Part shown: positions 8,899-16,856 of the stretch, in pieces | Numbering within the stretch: the stretch's first letter is position 1 | How the letters are laid out: every line of letters begins with the position of its first letter | From: Bacteroidales bacterium UBA3743 | Lineage (GTDB): Bacteria > Bacteroidota > Bacteroidia > Bacteroidales > Paludibacteraceae | Length of the DNA: 54,201 bases | Assembly (NCBI GenBank): GCA_002371265.1 | Contig: DFGT01000034.1 | Location: 1 to 54,201 of the forward strand | Reading direction: 5' to 3' | The notes under the pieces: generated by a model | What the model was told of the DNA's origin: nothing | Database searches by the model: none | Seen by the model: the letters and a program-made list of their open reading frames with translations, nothing else | Made by a program: the position numbers and the translations under genes

Positions 8899-8930
8899 AT
8901 TGTGCAGACTCTTTAATCGCAGTTACTTTG
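8899..8930 (+). promoter_or_regulatory. Probable promoter of the small membrane protein gene
   Basis: TTACTTTG (8923-8930) is one base from the TAnnTTTG consensus, with ATTG at 8899-8902 as a -33 element, 20 bp apart. It lies just ahead of the ATG at 8956. Confidence 0.45.
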
Positions 8931-8955
8931 CAGCAAAATTAAACTGTTATACATT

Positions 8956-9345
8956 ATGACAAAAAAAATTAAAATTTCAGTTTTATGGCTGCTGACAATT
9001 GGCGGTTTTGCATGTCACTCCATCTGTGATGTTCTGCCAATGTTTTGGGGAAAGAATATGGCAGTTGTTGCCACGGATGGCAACGTCGACCAAGGAATGA
9101 TAGTGTTCATGATGCTTATTTCGTTCTTGTTTCCAGCCTGCGGAGTGCTATGTATGATGTGGGATAATAAAGCGACAAAGATTGTGAATGCGATTTTGGC
9201 GACACTCATCGCACTATTCAACATAATGCATGCATGTATGGAATTGCCAGCAGAGATTGCAGGACAGTATATCATCATGCCGATGCTGATTGTCATCGGT
9301 CTTTTGCTGGCATGGTACAGTATAAAGAATGTAAAGGAAGATTGA
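8956..9345 (+). CDS. Small integral membrane protein, function unknown
   Basis: A 129-residue protein with four predicted membrane spans (about 7-24, 47-68, 75-93 and 103-121) and a short charged C-terminal tail (KNVKED). It resembles four-helix conserved membrane proteins seen in Bacteroidetes, but I do not recognise a named family. It has its own promoter and a strong terminator after it, so it is a single-gene unit between the haem operon and the TetR operon. Confidence 0.7.
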   Translation: MTKKIKISVLWLLTIGGFACHSICDVLPMFWGKNMAVVATDGNVDQGMIVFMMLISFLFPACGVLCMMWDNKATKIVNAILATLIALFNIMHACMELPAEIAGQYIIMPMLIVIGLLLAWYSIKNVKED

Positions 9346-9373
9346 ATCTATTAGACATTTCTACGTGAATATC

Positions 9374-9423
9374 CCCAATTTTAGTGAATTGCAAATAGCG
9401 AGCCACTAAAATTGGGATTTTTT
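9374..9423 (+). terminator. Rho-independent terminator
   Basis: A perfect 13-bp stem, CCCAATTTTAGTG (9374-9386) with CACTAAAATTGGG (9404-9416), followed by ATTTTTT. It closes the unit of the small membrane protein. Confidence 0.85.
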
Positions 9424-9461
9424 ATGGATTTTTCCATCTGATAAGGGAATTTTAGCTTATT

Positions 9462-9543
9462 AAAAAATGAGGATTGTTAAGGGCCCATGTTTAATAGATA
9501 TTGGCCCTAACCCTTCCCCACGTGCGAGCCGTAAGGCGAGCAC
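9462..9543 (+). repeat. Two-hairpin dispersed element, copy A
   Basis: Begins AAAAAATGAGGATTGTTAAGG. Hairpin 1: GTTA-(A)-GGGCC with GGCCC-TAAC around a 17-nt loop (9476-9511). Hairpin 2 (9522-9543): outer stem GTGC/GCAC, a GA/GA internal pair, inner stem GCC/GGC and a GTAA loop. The same architecture occurs at 9626-9690, 21631-21691, 28538-28617 and 34917-34983. Confidence 0.7.
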
Positions 9544-9625
9544 ATATAGATAGTATAAACACAGAGACTCGGCGTCTTAAGAGAAAGACTTCTTTTTATA
9601 AGAAAAAAAAATTGAAGTCAATCAT

Positions 9626-9690
9626 TAGCTCGTCCTTGCGGACTCGCAGAAAGAGAGGGAGTTAGGGCGTTCCGCCCTTAACAATCCTCG
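9626..9690 (-). repeat. Two-hairpin dispersed element, copy B
   Basis: Read on the minus strand: GAGGATTGTTAAGG, hairpin 1 GTTA-(A)-GGGCG with CGCCC-TAAC around GAA (9661-9682), then hairpin 2 with inner stem GTCC/GGAC around GCAA, flanked by the same GA/GA pair (9628-9647). It faces copy A across about 80 bp. The rest of 9544-9733 contains short AT-rich inverted repeats and no gene. Confidence 0.7.
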
Positions 9691-9733
9691 AATGTTACAA
9701 GAGCGCCGTCTTCCCAAATCATCAATTTTAGGC

Positions 9734-9765
9734 ATTGGACACAGCAAAAAGAAGCGATACCTTTG
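9734..9765 (+). promoter_or_regulatory. Promoter of the TetR/RND operon
   Basis: ATTG (9734-9737), 20 bp, then TACCTTTG (9758-9765), a full match to TAnnTTTG. Transcription would start near 9771, giving a leader of about 135 nt that includes a terminator-like hairpin and the palindrome before the TetR start. Confidence 0.6.
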
Positions 9766-9832
9766 CATCAACAAAAGAGACGAGAGATGATAAGATGTAA
9801 TAAACATAAAAAAGTCAAAACACAAACAATAT

Positions 9833-9864
9833 AGAGGCTCACAGAGATGCGAGCCTCTTTTTTT
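9833..9864 (+). terminator. Terminator-like hairpin in the leader of the TetR/RND operon
   Basis: AGAGGCTC (9833-9840) pairs with GAGCCTCT (9851-9858) around a 10-nt loop and is followed by a run of T. It lies between the promoter at 9734-9765 and the TetR start codon, with no reading frame of note before it. It may act as an attenuator, or a second promoter may lie downstream of it. Confidence 0.65.
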
Positions 9865-9870
9865 ATGAAC

Positions 9871-9893
9871 AAAATCGAACATTGTTCGTTTTT
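9871..9893. promoter_or_regulatory. Palindromic operator candidate of the TetR regulator
   Basis: CGAACA (9876-9881), a central T and TGTTCG (9883-9888) form a perfect 6-1-6 palindrome, extended by AAAA and TTTT arms one mismatch further out. It ends 12 bp before the TetR ATG. TetR-family proteins usually bind such sites next to their own gene, so autoregulation of the whole operon is the likely role. Confidence 0.6.
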
Positions 9894-9905
9894 ATACAGA
9901 AAAAA

Positions 9906-10562
9906 ATGCAGATAAAAAAAGAATATACGTGCGAACAAATCGTGGAGGTAGCCAAAAAAGTTTTTCTGAAGAATGGCTATGCAAAGACTTCCATGCGCGA
10001 CATCGCCAAAGGTGCCGGCATCGGTGTCAGCAACATCTACAACTACTTTAAGAGTAAAGATGATCTTTTCCGACATATCGTAATGCCTCTTATCAAAGAA
10101 TTTGAAAAGATCATGTATGAACACCATAACGTAAACTCCAGTGAACAATTTTTCAAATATATCAATGGAGAAAACGACAACATGATCACAGAACACGTAC
10201 AAACATATATGAGGCTGTTCAATAAATATCGTGATGAATTCGAACTTATACTATACAAAGCACAAGGTTCGTCGCTCGAAACCTTTATCGATGAATACAG
10301 TGAGGTTTGCACCCGCCAAGTGCTGATATTTATGGACAATTTCAAAAAAATGAATCCTGAATTCAGTGATCCTCACTCAACATTCACCTACCATATCCAC
10401 ATGGTGTGGATGTTCAATTTCATCTCTGAAATCATCAAGCATAAACTTAATCCTCAGGATATAAAAAGTGTAATCGAAGACTATATCCAGTTTGAGTTTA
10501 CTGGTTGGAAAGCATTAATGAATCAAAAAAACATAAAAGAAAATGAAAATAGAAAAGATTAA
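9906..10562 (+). CDS. TetR/AcrR-family transcriptional regulator
   Basis: I start at the ATG at 9906; an in-frame TTG eight codons upstream lies inside the operator palindrome. The 218-residue protein has a TetR DNA-binding domain at about 6-52 (AKKVFLKNGYAKTSMRDIAKGAGI, then GVSNIYNYFKSKDDLF, the recognition helix region) and an all-helical C-terminal ligand and dimer domain without a recognisable subfamily signature. It overlaps the RND exporter gene by 20 bp, so it is the first gene of the export operon and probably its local repressor. The likely operator is the palindrome at 9871-9893. The inducer is unknown; a lipid or hydrophobic compound is a guess from the context. Confidence 0.93.
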   Translation: MQIKKEYTCEQIVEVAKKVFLKNGYAKTSMRDIAKGAGIGVSNIYNYFKSKDDLFRHIVMPLIKEFEKIMYEHHNVNSSEQFFKYINGENDNMITEHVQTYMRLFNKYRDEFELILYKAQGSSLETFIDEYSEVCTRQVLIFMDNFKKMNPEFSDPHSTFTYHIHMVWMFNFISEIIKHKLNPQDIKSVIEDYIQFEFTGWKALMNQKNIKENENRKD

Positions 10563-12897
10563 CGAGCAGTTCGGCAAATTTGCAGAGCGGCTGCTGAGTG
10601 TACGTTGGATCACACTCATCGCATTTGTACTGATACTAATAGTATCAGTGATCGGCATGAAACGTATGGTCAAGGAGACCTCGTTCGATGATTATTTCAT
10701 CGAGGATGACCCCATGCTAGTGAAAACAGAAGAGTTCAAATCGCATTTCGGCAACGACTATTACATAGGAATCCTCACCCAATGCGACAATCATTTTACT
10801 AAAGAAAATCTGACAACACTGCGTGCATTGTCCAATGAATTGCTCGACAGTCTTTCGTATGCCGACAAAGTGACATCACTTACTGATATCGAATTTATGG
10901 TAGGCAGCGACGACGGAATGACAATCGAGCAGATTGTTCCTGACGAGATTCCCGAAGATGGATCTCAAGCTATGGAGGCTATAAAAGCCAAAGCTTATAG
11001 CAAGCCACACGTGGCGCGCAAACTGATTTCTGAGAAAGGCGATCTTTCATGGATTATGGTGAAACTGCGTACATTTCCCAAAGACAGTGTTTGGAAACAA
11101 CAAGGATCAGTGTCGCCAGACATCATCACAGGTCAAGAGGTAGAACATATCATCAAGAAGCCGGAATACGCCTCGCTGAATCCACGAGGAGCAGGAATGC
11201 CCTACGTGACACACTGCAAATCAGTGTATATAGGAAAGGAAATGGGACGATTGATGATGATAGCAACCATTATATGTATGGTCGTTATGATCTGCATGAC
11301 ACGATCAGTAAGAGGAGTCGTCGCACCTATTATTTCTGTCATCGGAGGACTTTTCATCACCTACGGCATCGCAGGATGGACACAAATGTACGTCGACTCT
11401 ACTGTACTGATGATTCCAATGATTCTGTCGTTTGCCGTAGCCATAGCCTATAATATCCATCTGTTCTCTTACTTTAAAGGCAGAATGCGTATTCACGGGG
11501 AACGCCACAAAGCCATTGTGGAAACTATCAAAGAAATTGGTTGGTCTGTATTCTTCTGCGGATTTACGACTCTTGTCTCTTTGCTCTCTTTCCTTGCCAT
11601 ACCGATTCGTCCTATGCACTGTGTAGGTGTCATCAGCAGTATGAGCGTATTTTTCGTTCTGATGACGTCACTGGTGATAACACCTCTTTTACTGTCATTT
11701 GGCAAAAACCAGAAACCAATAGAAGGGTTTACAGAGGATAGCGACACGAAATGGACAAAAGCGATCGTGTCTCTTAGTGACAAGGTGTTAAGCAATCCGC
11801 GAAAAATAGGTTTGTCATTCTCGGCAATATGTATTCTGCTATGCATTGGTCTGTGGAAAATCGAGGCGGCGTTCGACATTGAGAGGACTATGGGCATACA
11901 AGTGCCTTATGTAAAAGAAGTTGTCGACGTGGGTCGTTCGGAGCTTGGATCACTATATTCCTACGATCTAATTGTGGAATTGGCAGACAATGACGAAGCC
12001 AAGAAGCCTGAAAACCTTCAGAATCTTGACAAACTGCAACAACAGATCGGCACATACAAGCTGACGAAACGTACGACGTCGATACTCGACATTTTGAAAG
12101 ACTTAAATCAGACTCTGAACAATGGCGATACAACATATTATTGTATTCCGAAGACAGAAGAAGAGGTCGCACAGATGATTTTATTATATGAAAACGCAGG
12201 AGGCACAGAGTCGGAATACTGGATCGACTACGATTATCGTCGATTACGTCTGATGGTGGAGATCTCTGATTTCAATTCCGCACAGGTGGAACGTGAGATG
12301 GATCAGATTCAAGGCGACGCACAGAAACTCTTCCCCAATGCCAAAATCACAGTTGTGGGCAACATACCACAGTTCGTGACGATGATGCAGTACCTTGTGA
12401 GAGGACAGATGCTCTCTTTTGTGATATCCATTCTTATCATTGGAGTGATACTGATGATCGCATTCCAGAGCATCAGAGTCGGACTGATTGGTTTGATACC
12501 GAATATGATGCCAGCCATCTTCGTGGGCGGATACATGGGATGGATGGGAATACCATTCGACATGATGACCGCCACATTGCTTCCGATGATGCTGGGTATG
12601 GCTGTCGACGATACCATTCACTTCATCAACCACTCAAAGTTGGAATTCGACCGCACTCAACACTACCAGAGCGCAATCAAAAGGACATTCCGTGTCGTGG
12701 GAGTAGCGATCATCACCACATCAGTCATCACATCCGCGGTATTCGCCGGATTTTGCACGTCAGATTGCACAATGTGTATCAATTTCGGTCTGATGGCTAT
12801 CATCGGTGTATTGTCGGCACTAATTGCCGATTTGTTTGTCACCCCAATTCTTGTAAAGAAATGCAAGGTGTTTGGTAAAGAAACGTCTAATCAATAA
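10543..12897 (+). CDS. RND-superfamily (MMPL-like) exporter
   Basis: A 784-residue inner-membrane protein with two homologous halves. Each half has one N-terminal span (about 20-40 and 420-440), a periplasmic loop, and a bundle of five spans (about 230-390 and 625-780). The length and absence of a porter-docking extension place it with the smaller RND/MMPL exporters and not with the AcrB type. GFTTLVSLLSFLAIP and the GMAVDDTIHF motif (second half, carrying the acidic pair expected in the proton relay) are typical. It is cotranscribed with a LolA-like protein and an outer-membrane barrel. The combination is known from RND-DUF1329/LolA-DUF1302 clusters, associated with moving lipids or other hydrophobic molecules across the envelope. 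The substrate is not evident. Confidence 0.9.
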   Translation: MKIEKINEQFGKFAERLLSVRWITLIAFVLILIVSVIGMKRMVKETSFDDYFIEDDPMLVKTEEFKSHFGNDYYIGILTQCDNHFTKENLTTLRALSNELLDSLSYADKVTSLTDIEFMVGSDDGMTIEQIVPDEIPEDGSQAMEAIKAKAYSKPHVARKLISEKGDLSWIMVKLRTFPKDSVWKQQGSVSPDIITGQEVEHIIKKPEYASLNPRGAGMPYVTHCKSVYIGKEMGRLMMIATIICMVVMICMTRSVRGVVAPIISVIGGLFITYGIAGWTQMYVDSTVLMIPMILSFAVAIAYNIHLFSYFKGRMRIHGERHKAIVETIKEIGWSVFFCGFTTLVSLLSFLAIPIRPMHCVGVISSMSVFFVLMTSLVITPLLLSFGKNQKPIEGFTEDSDTKWTKAIVSLSDKVLSNPRKIGLSFSAICILLCIGLWKIEAAFDIERTMGIQVPYVKEVVDVGRSELGSLYSYDLIVELADNDEAKKPENLQNLDKLQQQIGTYKLTKRTTSILDILKDLNQTLNNGDTTYYCIPKTEEEVAQMILLYENAGGTESEYWIDYDYRRLRLMVEISDFNSAQVEREMDQIQGDAQKLFPNAKITVVGNIPQFVTMMQYLVRGQMLSFVISILIIGVILMIAFQSIRVGLIGLIPNMMPAIFVGGYMGWMGIPFDMMTATLLPMMLGMAVDDTIHFINHSKLEFDRTQHYQSAIKRTFRVVGVAIITTSVITSAVFAGFCTSDCTMCINFGLMAIIGVLSALIADLFVTPILVKKCKVFGKETSNQ

Positions 12898-12908
12898 AAA
12901 CCATAAAC

Positions 12909-13685
12909 ATGAAAAAGGCATTATTTATTTTGGCCGCCTGCATGATGGCGACATTTGGAGCAAACGCGCAGAATTTAACAGGACGAGAAATCATACAAAA
13001 AGTCAAAGACCGTCCTGATGGAGACACTCGTTACGGAGAGATGGAGCTGACCCTCATCAAGAAAAACGGAAGTTCCAGACAACGCAAGGTGTCATCGTGG
13101 GCTATGGATGAAGGCAAAGACACAAAAAAGATGATGTTTTTCACCTATCCCGGCGACGTGAAAGGAACAGGCTTCCTGACATGGGACTACGACCAGATTG
13201 GCAAAGAGGATGCCAAATGGCTATATCTTCCTGCCATGAAGAAGACTCGCCGCATCAGTGGATCATCGTCAAAAACAGATTATTTTATGGGTACAGACTT
13301 CACTTACGACGACATGGGATCCCGTCATATAGATGAAGATAAGCATACTCTGTTACGTGAGGAGATGAAAGACGGACATAAATGCTGGGTTGTGGAATCG
13401 GTGCCTGTCGACAAACATGAGATCTACAGTCGCAAGGTGACATGGATACGTCAGGATTGTCTGGTGGCTGTCTGTGCGGAATATTACGACAAGCTTAACA
13501 AATTGCACCGTCTGCTCACAATATCAGAAATAAAGAAAATACAAGATTTCTGGACTATCTGTAAGATGGAGATGAAAAATGTGCAAACGGGACACAGCAC
13601 TGTGATTGAAGTAAAAAACACACAGTACGATGTCAAGATTGACAAAGATCTCTTCACTGTTGCCAAACTAGAGAAAGGCTTATGA
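12909..13685 (+). CDS. LolA-like periplasmic lipid/lipoprotein-sorting protein
   Basis: A 258-residue exported protein (signal peptide about 1-20, ending GANA before QN). The body matches the 'outer membrane lipoprotein-sorting protein' (LolA-like) pattern: REIIQKVKDRPDGDTRYGEMELTL near the start, WLYLPAMKKTRRISGSSSKTDYFMGTDFTYDD in the middle, and a WVVESVP strand later. The fold is an open beta-barrel with a hydrophobic groove in related proteins. It lies between the RND exporter (11 bp upstream) and the outer-membrane barrel (overlap ATGA), which suggests that it ferries the exporter's substrate across the periplasm. It lacks a lipobox. It is not the housekeeping LolA of lipoprotein transport. 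Confidence 0.88.
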   Translation: MKKALFILAACMMATFGANAQNLTGREIIQKVKDRPDGDTRYGEMELTLIKKNGSSRQRKVSSWAMDEGKDTKKMMFFTYPGDVKGTGFLTWDYDQIGKEDAKWLYLPAMKKTRRISGSSSKTDYFMGTDFTYDDMGSRHIDEDKHTLLREEMKDGHKCWVVESVPVDKHEIYSRKVTWIRQDCLVAVCAEYYDKLNKLHRLLTISEIKKIQDFWTICKMEMKNVQTGHSTVIEVKNTQYDVKIDKDLFTVAKLEKGL

Positions 13686-14848
13686 AACATGTGATCTTCA
13701 CAGCATTATTATTGTGCATACTTCCTCGTCCTGTCGCCGCACAGGATGAGGAATCCATTCACGTCGGAGTGAAAGGATTCGTGGACACCTACCACGCCAT
13801 GCGGACAGAAAAGCCCAACGACTGGATGTCGTCAAGAAGCAGAGTGCGTGGAGAAGTATCTATTGACAAAGGTCATGCAGGAGCTTTCGTTTCTGCCAAC
13901 CTGGTGTATAACGCGATTCTGAAAGACCGCACAGGTTTTCAGCTACGGGAGACCTACGCCTACTACACCAACTCTCATTGGGATATACGTGCAGGCAGAC
14001 AGATCATCACATGGGGAGTGGCGGATGCGTTAAGGCTTACTGACATCATCTCACCCATGGACTACACTGAGTTTCTTGCTCAAGATTACGACGACATCAG
14101 AATTCCTGTAGGAGCTCTGCGTCTACGTTACTCCCGTGAGAAATGGAGTCTGGAAGCTGTTGCGGTGCCTGTCTGTTCTTTTTTTGAACTGCCCACAGAG
14201 GAAGAGAATCCTTGGTCGATAGGAGAACTGACTATAGGGAAAGAGCCAAAACATAAATTATATAATATGGAATATGGCGGCAGACTGTCATTCTTTCTGA
14301 GTGGAATAGATTTCTCATTTTCAGCGCTACACACATGGAACAAGACTCCCGTCTTCCACAACGCAATAGGCGAGTATCACCGTATGACCATGCTCGGAGC
14401 AGACATGTCTGTTCCTATTAACAAATTTGTGGTCAGAGGAGAATTCGCAGAATATCTAAATGAAGCACAACAAACAATAGGAGCAGAAAAAATTGCGAGA
14501 GCTTCATCGACAAATGCTCTTATCGGACTCGACTGGTATGCCGGCAACGACTGGTCGCTCTCTGCCCAATACGCACACAAGTATGTGGCATACGGAGAGC
14601 ATAACAACAGCGGTTTAGCAACATTCCGTATTTCAAAAGATTTGTTCAACAACACACTGAACCTGCAAAGTTTTGCATATTTGGATGTTGAAAACGGAGG
14701 TGTCTACAACCGTCTCAGCGCCGACTACGCCTTAAACGACCAACTACATACATTAATAGGTTACGATTTCTTCCATGCCGACAAAGGGACATTCTCTGTA
14801 TACGACAAAAACTCGGAAGTTTGGCTGAAACTGAAATACAGTTTCTGA
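13682..14848 (+). CDS. Outer-membrane beta-barrel (DUF1302-like) of the RND operon
   Basis: A 388-residue exported protein (signal peptide about 1-20, ends PVAA before QD) with barrel strands to the C-terminal LKLKYSF. The stretch WDIRAGRQIITWGVADALRLTDIISPMDY is characteristic of DUF1302-type barrels, which usually accompany LolA-like/DUF1329 proteins and RND exporters. Its start overlaps the stop of the LolA-like gene. It should provide the outer-membrane end of the export route. I see no clear terminator after it before the methyltransferase gene, 86 bp downstream. Confidence 0.85.
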   Translation: MKHVIFTALLLCILPRPVAAQDEESIHVGVKGFVDTYHAMRTEKPNDWMSSRSRVRGEVSIDKGHAGAFVSANLVYNAILKDRTGFQLRETYAYYTNSHWDIRAGRQIITWGVADALRLTDIISPMDYTEFLAQDYDDIRIPVGALRLRYSREKWSLEAVAVPVCSFFELPTEEENPWSIGELTIGKEPKHKLYNMEYGGRLSFFLSGIDFSFSALHTWNKTPVFHNAIGEYHRMTMLGADMSVPINKFVVRGEFAEYLNEAQQTIGAEKIARASSTNALIGLDWYAGNDWSLSAQYAHKYVAYGEHNNSGLATFRISKDLFNNTLNLQSFAYLDVENGGVYNRLSADYALNDQLHTLIGYDFFHADKGTFSVYDKNSEVWLKLKYSF

Positions 14849-14934
14849 TTTTATTTCATCTTTAATATGTCTGCAATCAAGTTGCAAAACATTTTGGTTA
14901 TTTTTGGAATGTAAAACTTAATAGAGATTTGATT

Positions 14935-15603
14935 ATGGCAGACAAAATTAAAAGATCTTACAAGTTTAGCAAAAACTTCTATGATGACGCTCTCACTCAA
15001 AACAAATGGTGGAGCCGTCTCTATTTCAAACTTTTTTGGGGAGGCGTTGACGACAACGAAATTGCCCGCAAAGTTCTTAGCTGGATTCCGGATGATTTCG
15101 AAGGCAAGATGTTGGATGTACCAGTGGGAACAGCCGTGTTTACCGTCGACAAATACAAACGGATGAAGAAAGCCGACATCACTTGTGTGGATTATAGCCA
15201 AGACATGCTCGATCGAGCGCGATACCGCTTCAGTGAGGCAAAAATCACAGACATCAAGACATTGCAGGGCGACGTCGGGGCAATGATATTCCATGACGAA
15301 TCTTTCGACTTCATACTTTGCATGAACGGACTGCACGTGTTTCCCGACAAAGACAAAGCATACTCAGAAATACTGCGGACACTCAAACCAGGAGGTGAGT
15401 TTCTTGCCTGTTTCTACGTTGCAGGAGAAAAGAGGATTTCAGACTGGTTGGTCAATTCGGTATTGACACATATGGGATGGTTCACTCCCCCATTCGACAC
15501 TGTCGATGATGTGCGACGCCGTTTGGAGCCACACTACAACATTATCGATTTCAACGTAGAGGGAGCAATGCTTTATTTCAGAGCAAAAAAAGATAGGACA
15601 TGA
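14935..15603 (+). CDS. Class I SAM-dependent methyltransferase
   Basis: Starts at the ATG at 14935; a TTG two codons upstream is also in frame. The 222-residue product has the Rossmann methyltransferase order: motif I as MLDVPVGTAVFT (about 60-71, an unusual variant of LDxGxGTG), an acidic residue after the second strand in TCVDYSQDML, motif around GDVGAM, then FDFILCMNGLHVFPD and LRTLKPGGEFLACFY (motif post-III). The substrate is not evident. UbiE-like quinone or small-molecule methylation is possible. It overlaps the ZIP transporter gene by 4 bp. A promoter element TATTTTTG is at 14899-14906, so it may be transcribed separately from the RND operon. Confidence 0.88.
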   Translation: MADKIKRSYKFSKNFYDDALTQNKWWSRLYFKLFWGGVDDNEIARKVLSWIPDDFEGKMLDVPVGTAVFTVDKYKRMKKADITCVDYSQDMLDRARYRFSEAKITDIKTLQGDVGAMIFHDESFDFILCMNGLHVFPDKDKAYSEILRTLKPGGEFLACFYVAGEKRISDWLVNSVLTHMGWFTPPFDTVDDVRRRLEPHYNIIDFNVEGAMLYFRAKKDRT

Positions 15604-16379
15604 CGATTATATTAATTGGATTACTAGTGCCATTGCTTGGCACAATGCTTGGATCGGCTTTCGTCTTCTTCATGAAAGGAGAGATATCCGTACGATTGCA
15701 GAAATCATTGTTGGGTTTTGCCTCTGGCGTGATGGTGGCGGCATCAGTATGGTCGCTGCTTATTCCTGCGATGGATATGGAGAGTGAGAGTGGCAAATGG
15801 GCGGTCATGCCAGCGGCTGTCGGATTTCTGTTGGGAATGGGATTTCTGTTGCTAATAGACTGTCTCACGCCGCATCTTCACATCGGCACCGACAAACCAG
15901 AAGGTCTGCGCTCACAACTTTCACGCACCGCTATGCTTGCTTTGGCAGTCACGATCCACAACCTGCCGGAAGGAATGGCTGTTGGAGTCGTCTTCGCAGG
16001 AGCGGACAACGCAACGTCTAACATATCACTCACCAGTGCATTGGCAGTATCTGTGGGTATCGCGATTCAGAACATTCCTGAGGGAGCGATCATCTCAATG
16101 CCGATGCGAGCAGAGGGCAACAGTCGCCTACGATCGTTCCTGATAGGATCATTGAGTGGAGCCGTCGAGCCGATCGGAGCCGTCGCAGTGTTGCTGTTAG
16201 CGTCGTTTCTTGTACCAGTGCTTCCTTACATGCTCGCTTTTGCAGCAGGAGCGATGTTCTACGTTGTGATAGAGGAGTTGATTCCAGAAGCCTCAAGCGG
16301 TCAACACTCAAATCTCAGCACAATAGGTTTCGCATTCGGTTTTGTGCTGATGATGGTGCTCGACGTGGTGATGGGATAA
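15600..16379 (+). CDS. ZIP-family metal transporter
   Basis: A 259-residue membrane protein of about eight spans. Conserved metal-site segments HNLPEG (120-125, span IV) and QNIPEG (157-162, span V) are present, and a His-containing loop PHLHIG (91-96) lies between spans III and IV. The length fits bacterial GufA/ZupT-type ZIP carriers, which import zinc and sometimes iron or manganese. Which metal is carried cannot be told from the sequence. It starts within the stop of the methyltransferase gene and is followed by a 477-bp non-coding leader region. Confidence 0.93.
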   Translation: MTIILIGLLVPLLGTMLGSAFVFFMKGEISVRLQKSLLGFASGVMVAASVWSLLIPAMDMESESGKWAVMPAAVGFLLGMGFLLLIDCLTPHLHIGTDKPEGLRSQLSRTAMLALAVTIHNLPEGMAVGVVFAGADNATSNISLTSALAVSVGIAIQNIPEGAIISMPMRAEGNSRLRSFLIGSLSGAVEPIGAVAVLLLASFLVPVLPYMLAFAAGAMFYVVIEELIPEASSGQHSNLSTIGFAFGFVLMMVLDVVMG

Positions 16380-16666
16380 AAAATTAACAAAGATTCCTGC
16401 CCCAAACGGAGTTTATGTATAAAAGATTCCTTCAAAATTTATTTAATACGTAAGGCAGTATAACCGAAAAAATTATAATTTTGGCTAATTTTTCGTCAAT
16501 TTGGAAATTGATTATCTTATTTTCAAACTGACGAAAAGAAAGAAAATGTATTATCCAATTGTTATAAAATTGGAAGTACAATAGTATGTTAATTCCATCA
16601 ATTTTATTTTACGAAACAGACAGAGATTTATAACACACATATTATCACAGCGTTAGCTTTTATTCT

Positions 16667-16795
16667 CGCAACAGAAATTTCGCCAAAAATTAACTCAGTA
16701 GAATAAAACAATGAATAGCTATAAAAGATAACCTCCGCTTCGGCGTGGGCTTATCTTGTTATTCATTGTGGGTGTTTGGCGACACCTCTGTTGCG
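16667..16795 (+). repeat. 129-bp imperfect inverted repeat with UUCG-capped tip
   Basis: The left arm is 16667-16687 and the right arm 16775-16795; they differ only in a 4-nt middle block. The tip CGC-TTCG-GCG is a classic stable tetraloop at RNA level. A direct copy of the left arm (24 identical bases from 16667, 34 with two changes when extended to the left) recurs at 16835. It could be a remnant of a small insertion with terminal inverted repeats, or an evolved RNA switch. Confidence 0.7.
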
Positions 16796-16797
16796 GA

Positions 16798-16822
16798 CAA
16801 GTGGCCCACGCCGCTTGTTTTT
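16798..16822 (+). terminator. Terminator hairpin just upstream of mod
   Basis: CAAGTGGC (16798-16805) pairs with GCCGCTTG (16810-16817) around CCAC, with one G-T pair, followed by TTTTT. The segment 16804-16813 is also complementary to 16741-16750 at the tip of the preceding hairpin (CGGCGTGGGC), so an antiterminator pairing is available. Confidence 0.7.
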
Positions 16823-16856
16823 ACAATTTATTCACGCAACAGAAATTTCGCCAAAA

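Larger units (their letters stand above)
16380..16856 (+). promoter_or_regulatory. Long structured leader of the type III R-M operon
   Basis: TAATTTTG at 16476-16483 is a possible -7 element, without a clear -33. Downstream come several stems: TTTTCGTCA.TTTG with CAAAC.TGACGAAAA (about 16490-16538), CCAATT/AATTGG (16555-16574), and a 129-nt imperfect hairpin at 16667-16795. In that hairpin the outer arms (21 nt, 18 complementary) enclose ACAATGAATA/TATTCATTGT and AAGATAA/TTATCTT stems capped by CGC-TTCG-GCG. Then come a terminator (16798-16822) and, at 16835-16855, an exact second copy of the left outer arm ending one base before the mod ATG. No reading frame of note is present. The arrangement looks like an attenuator or start-site switch. 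Confidence 0.6.
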
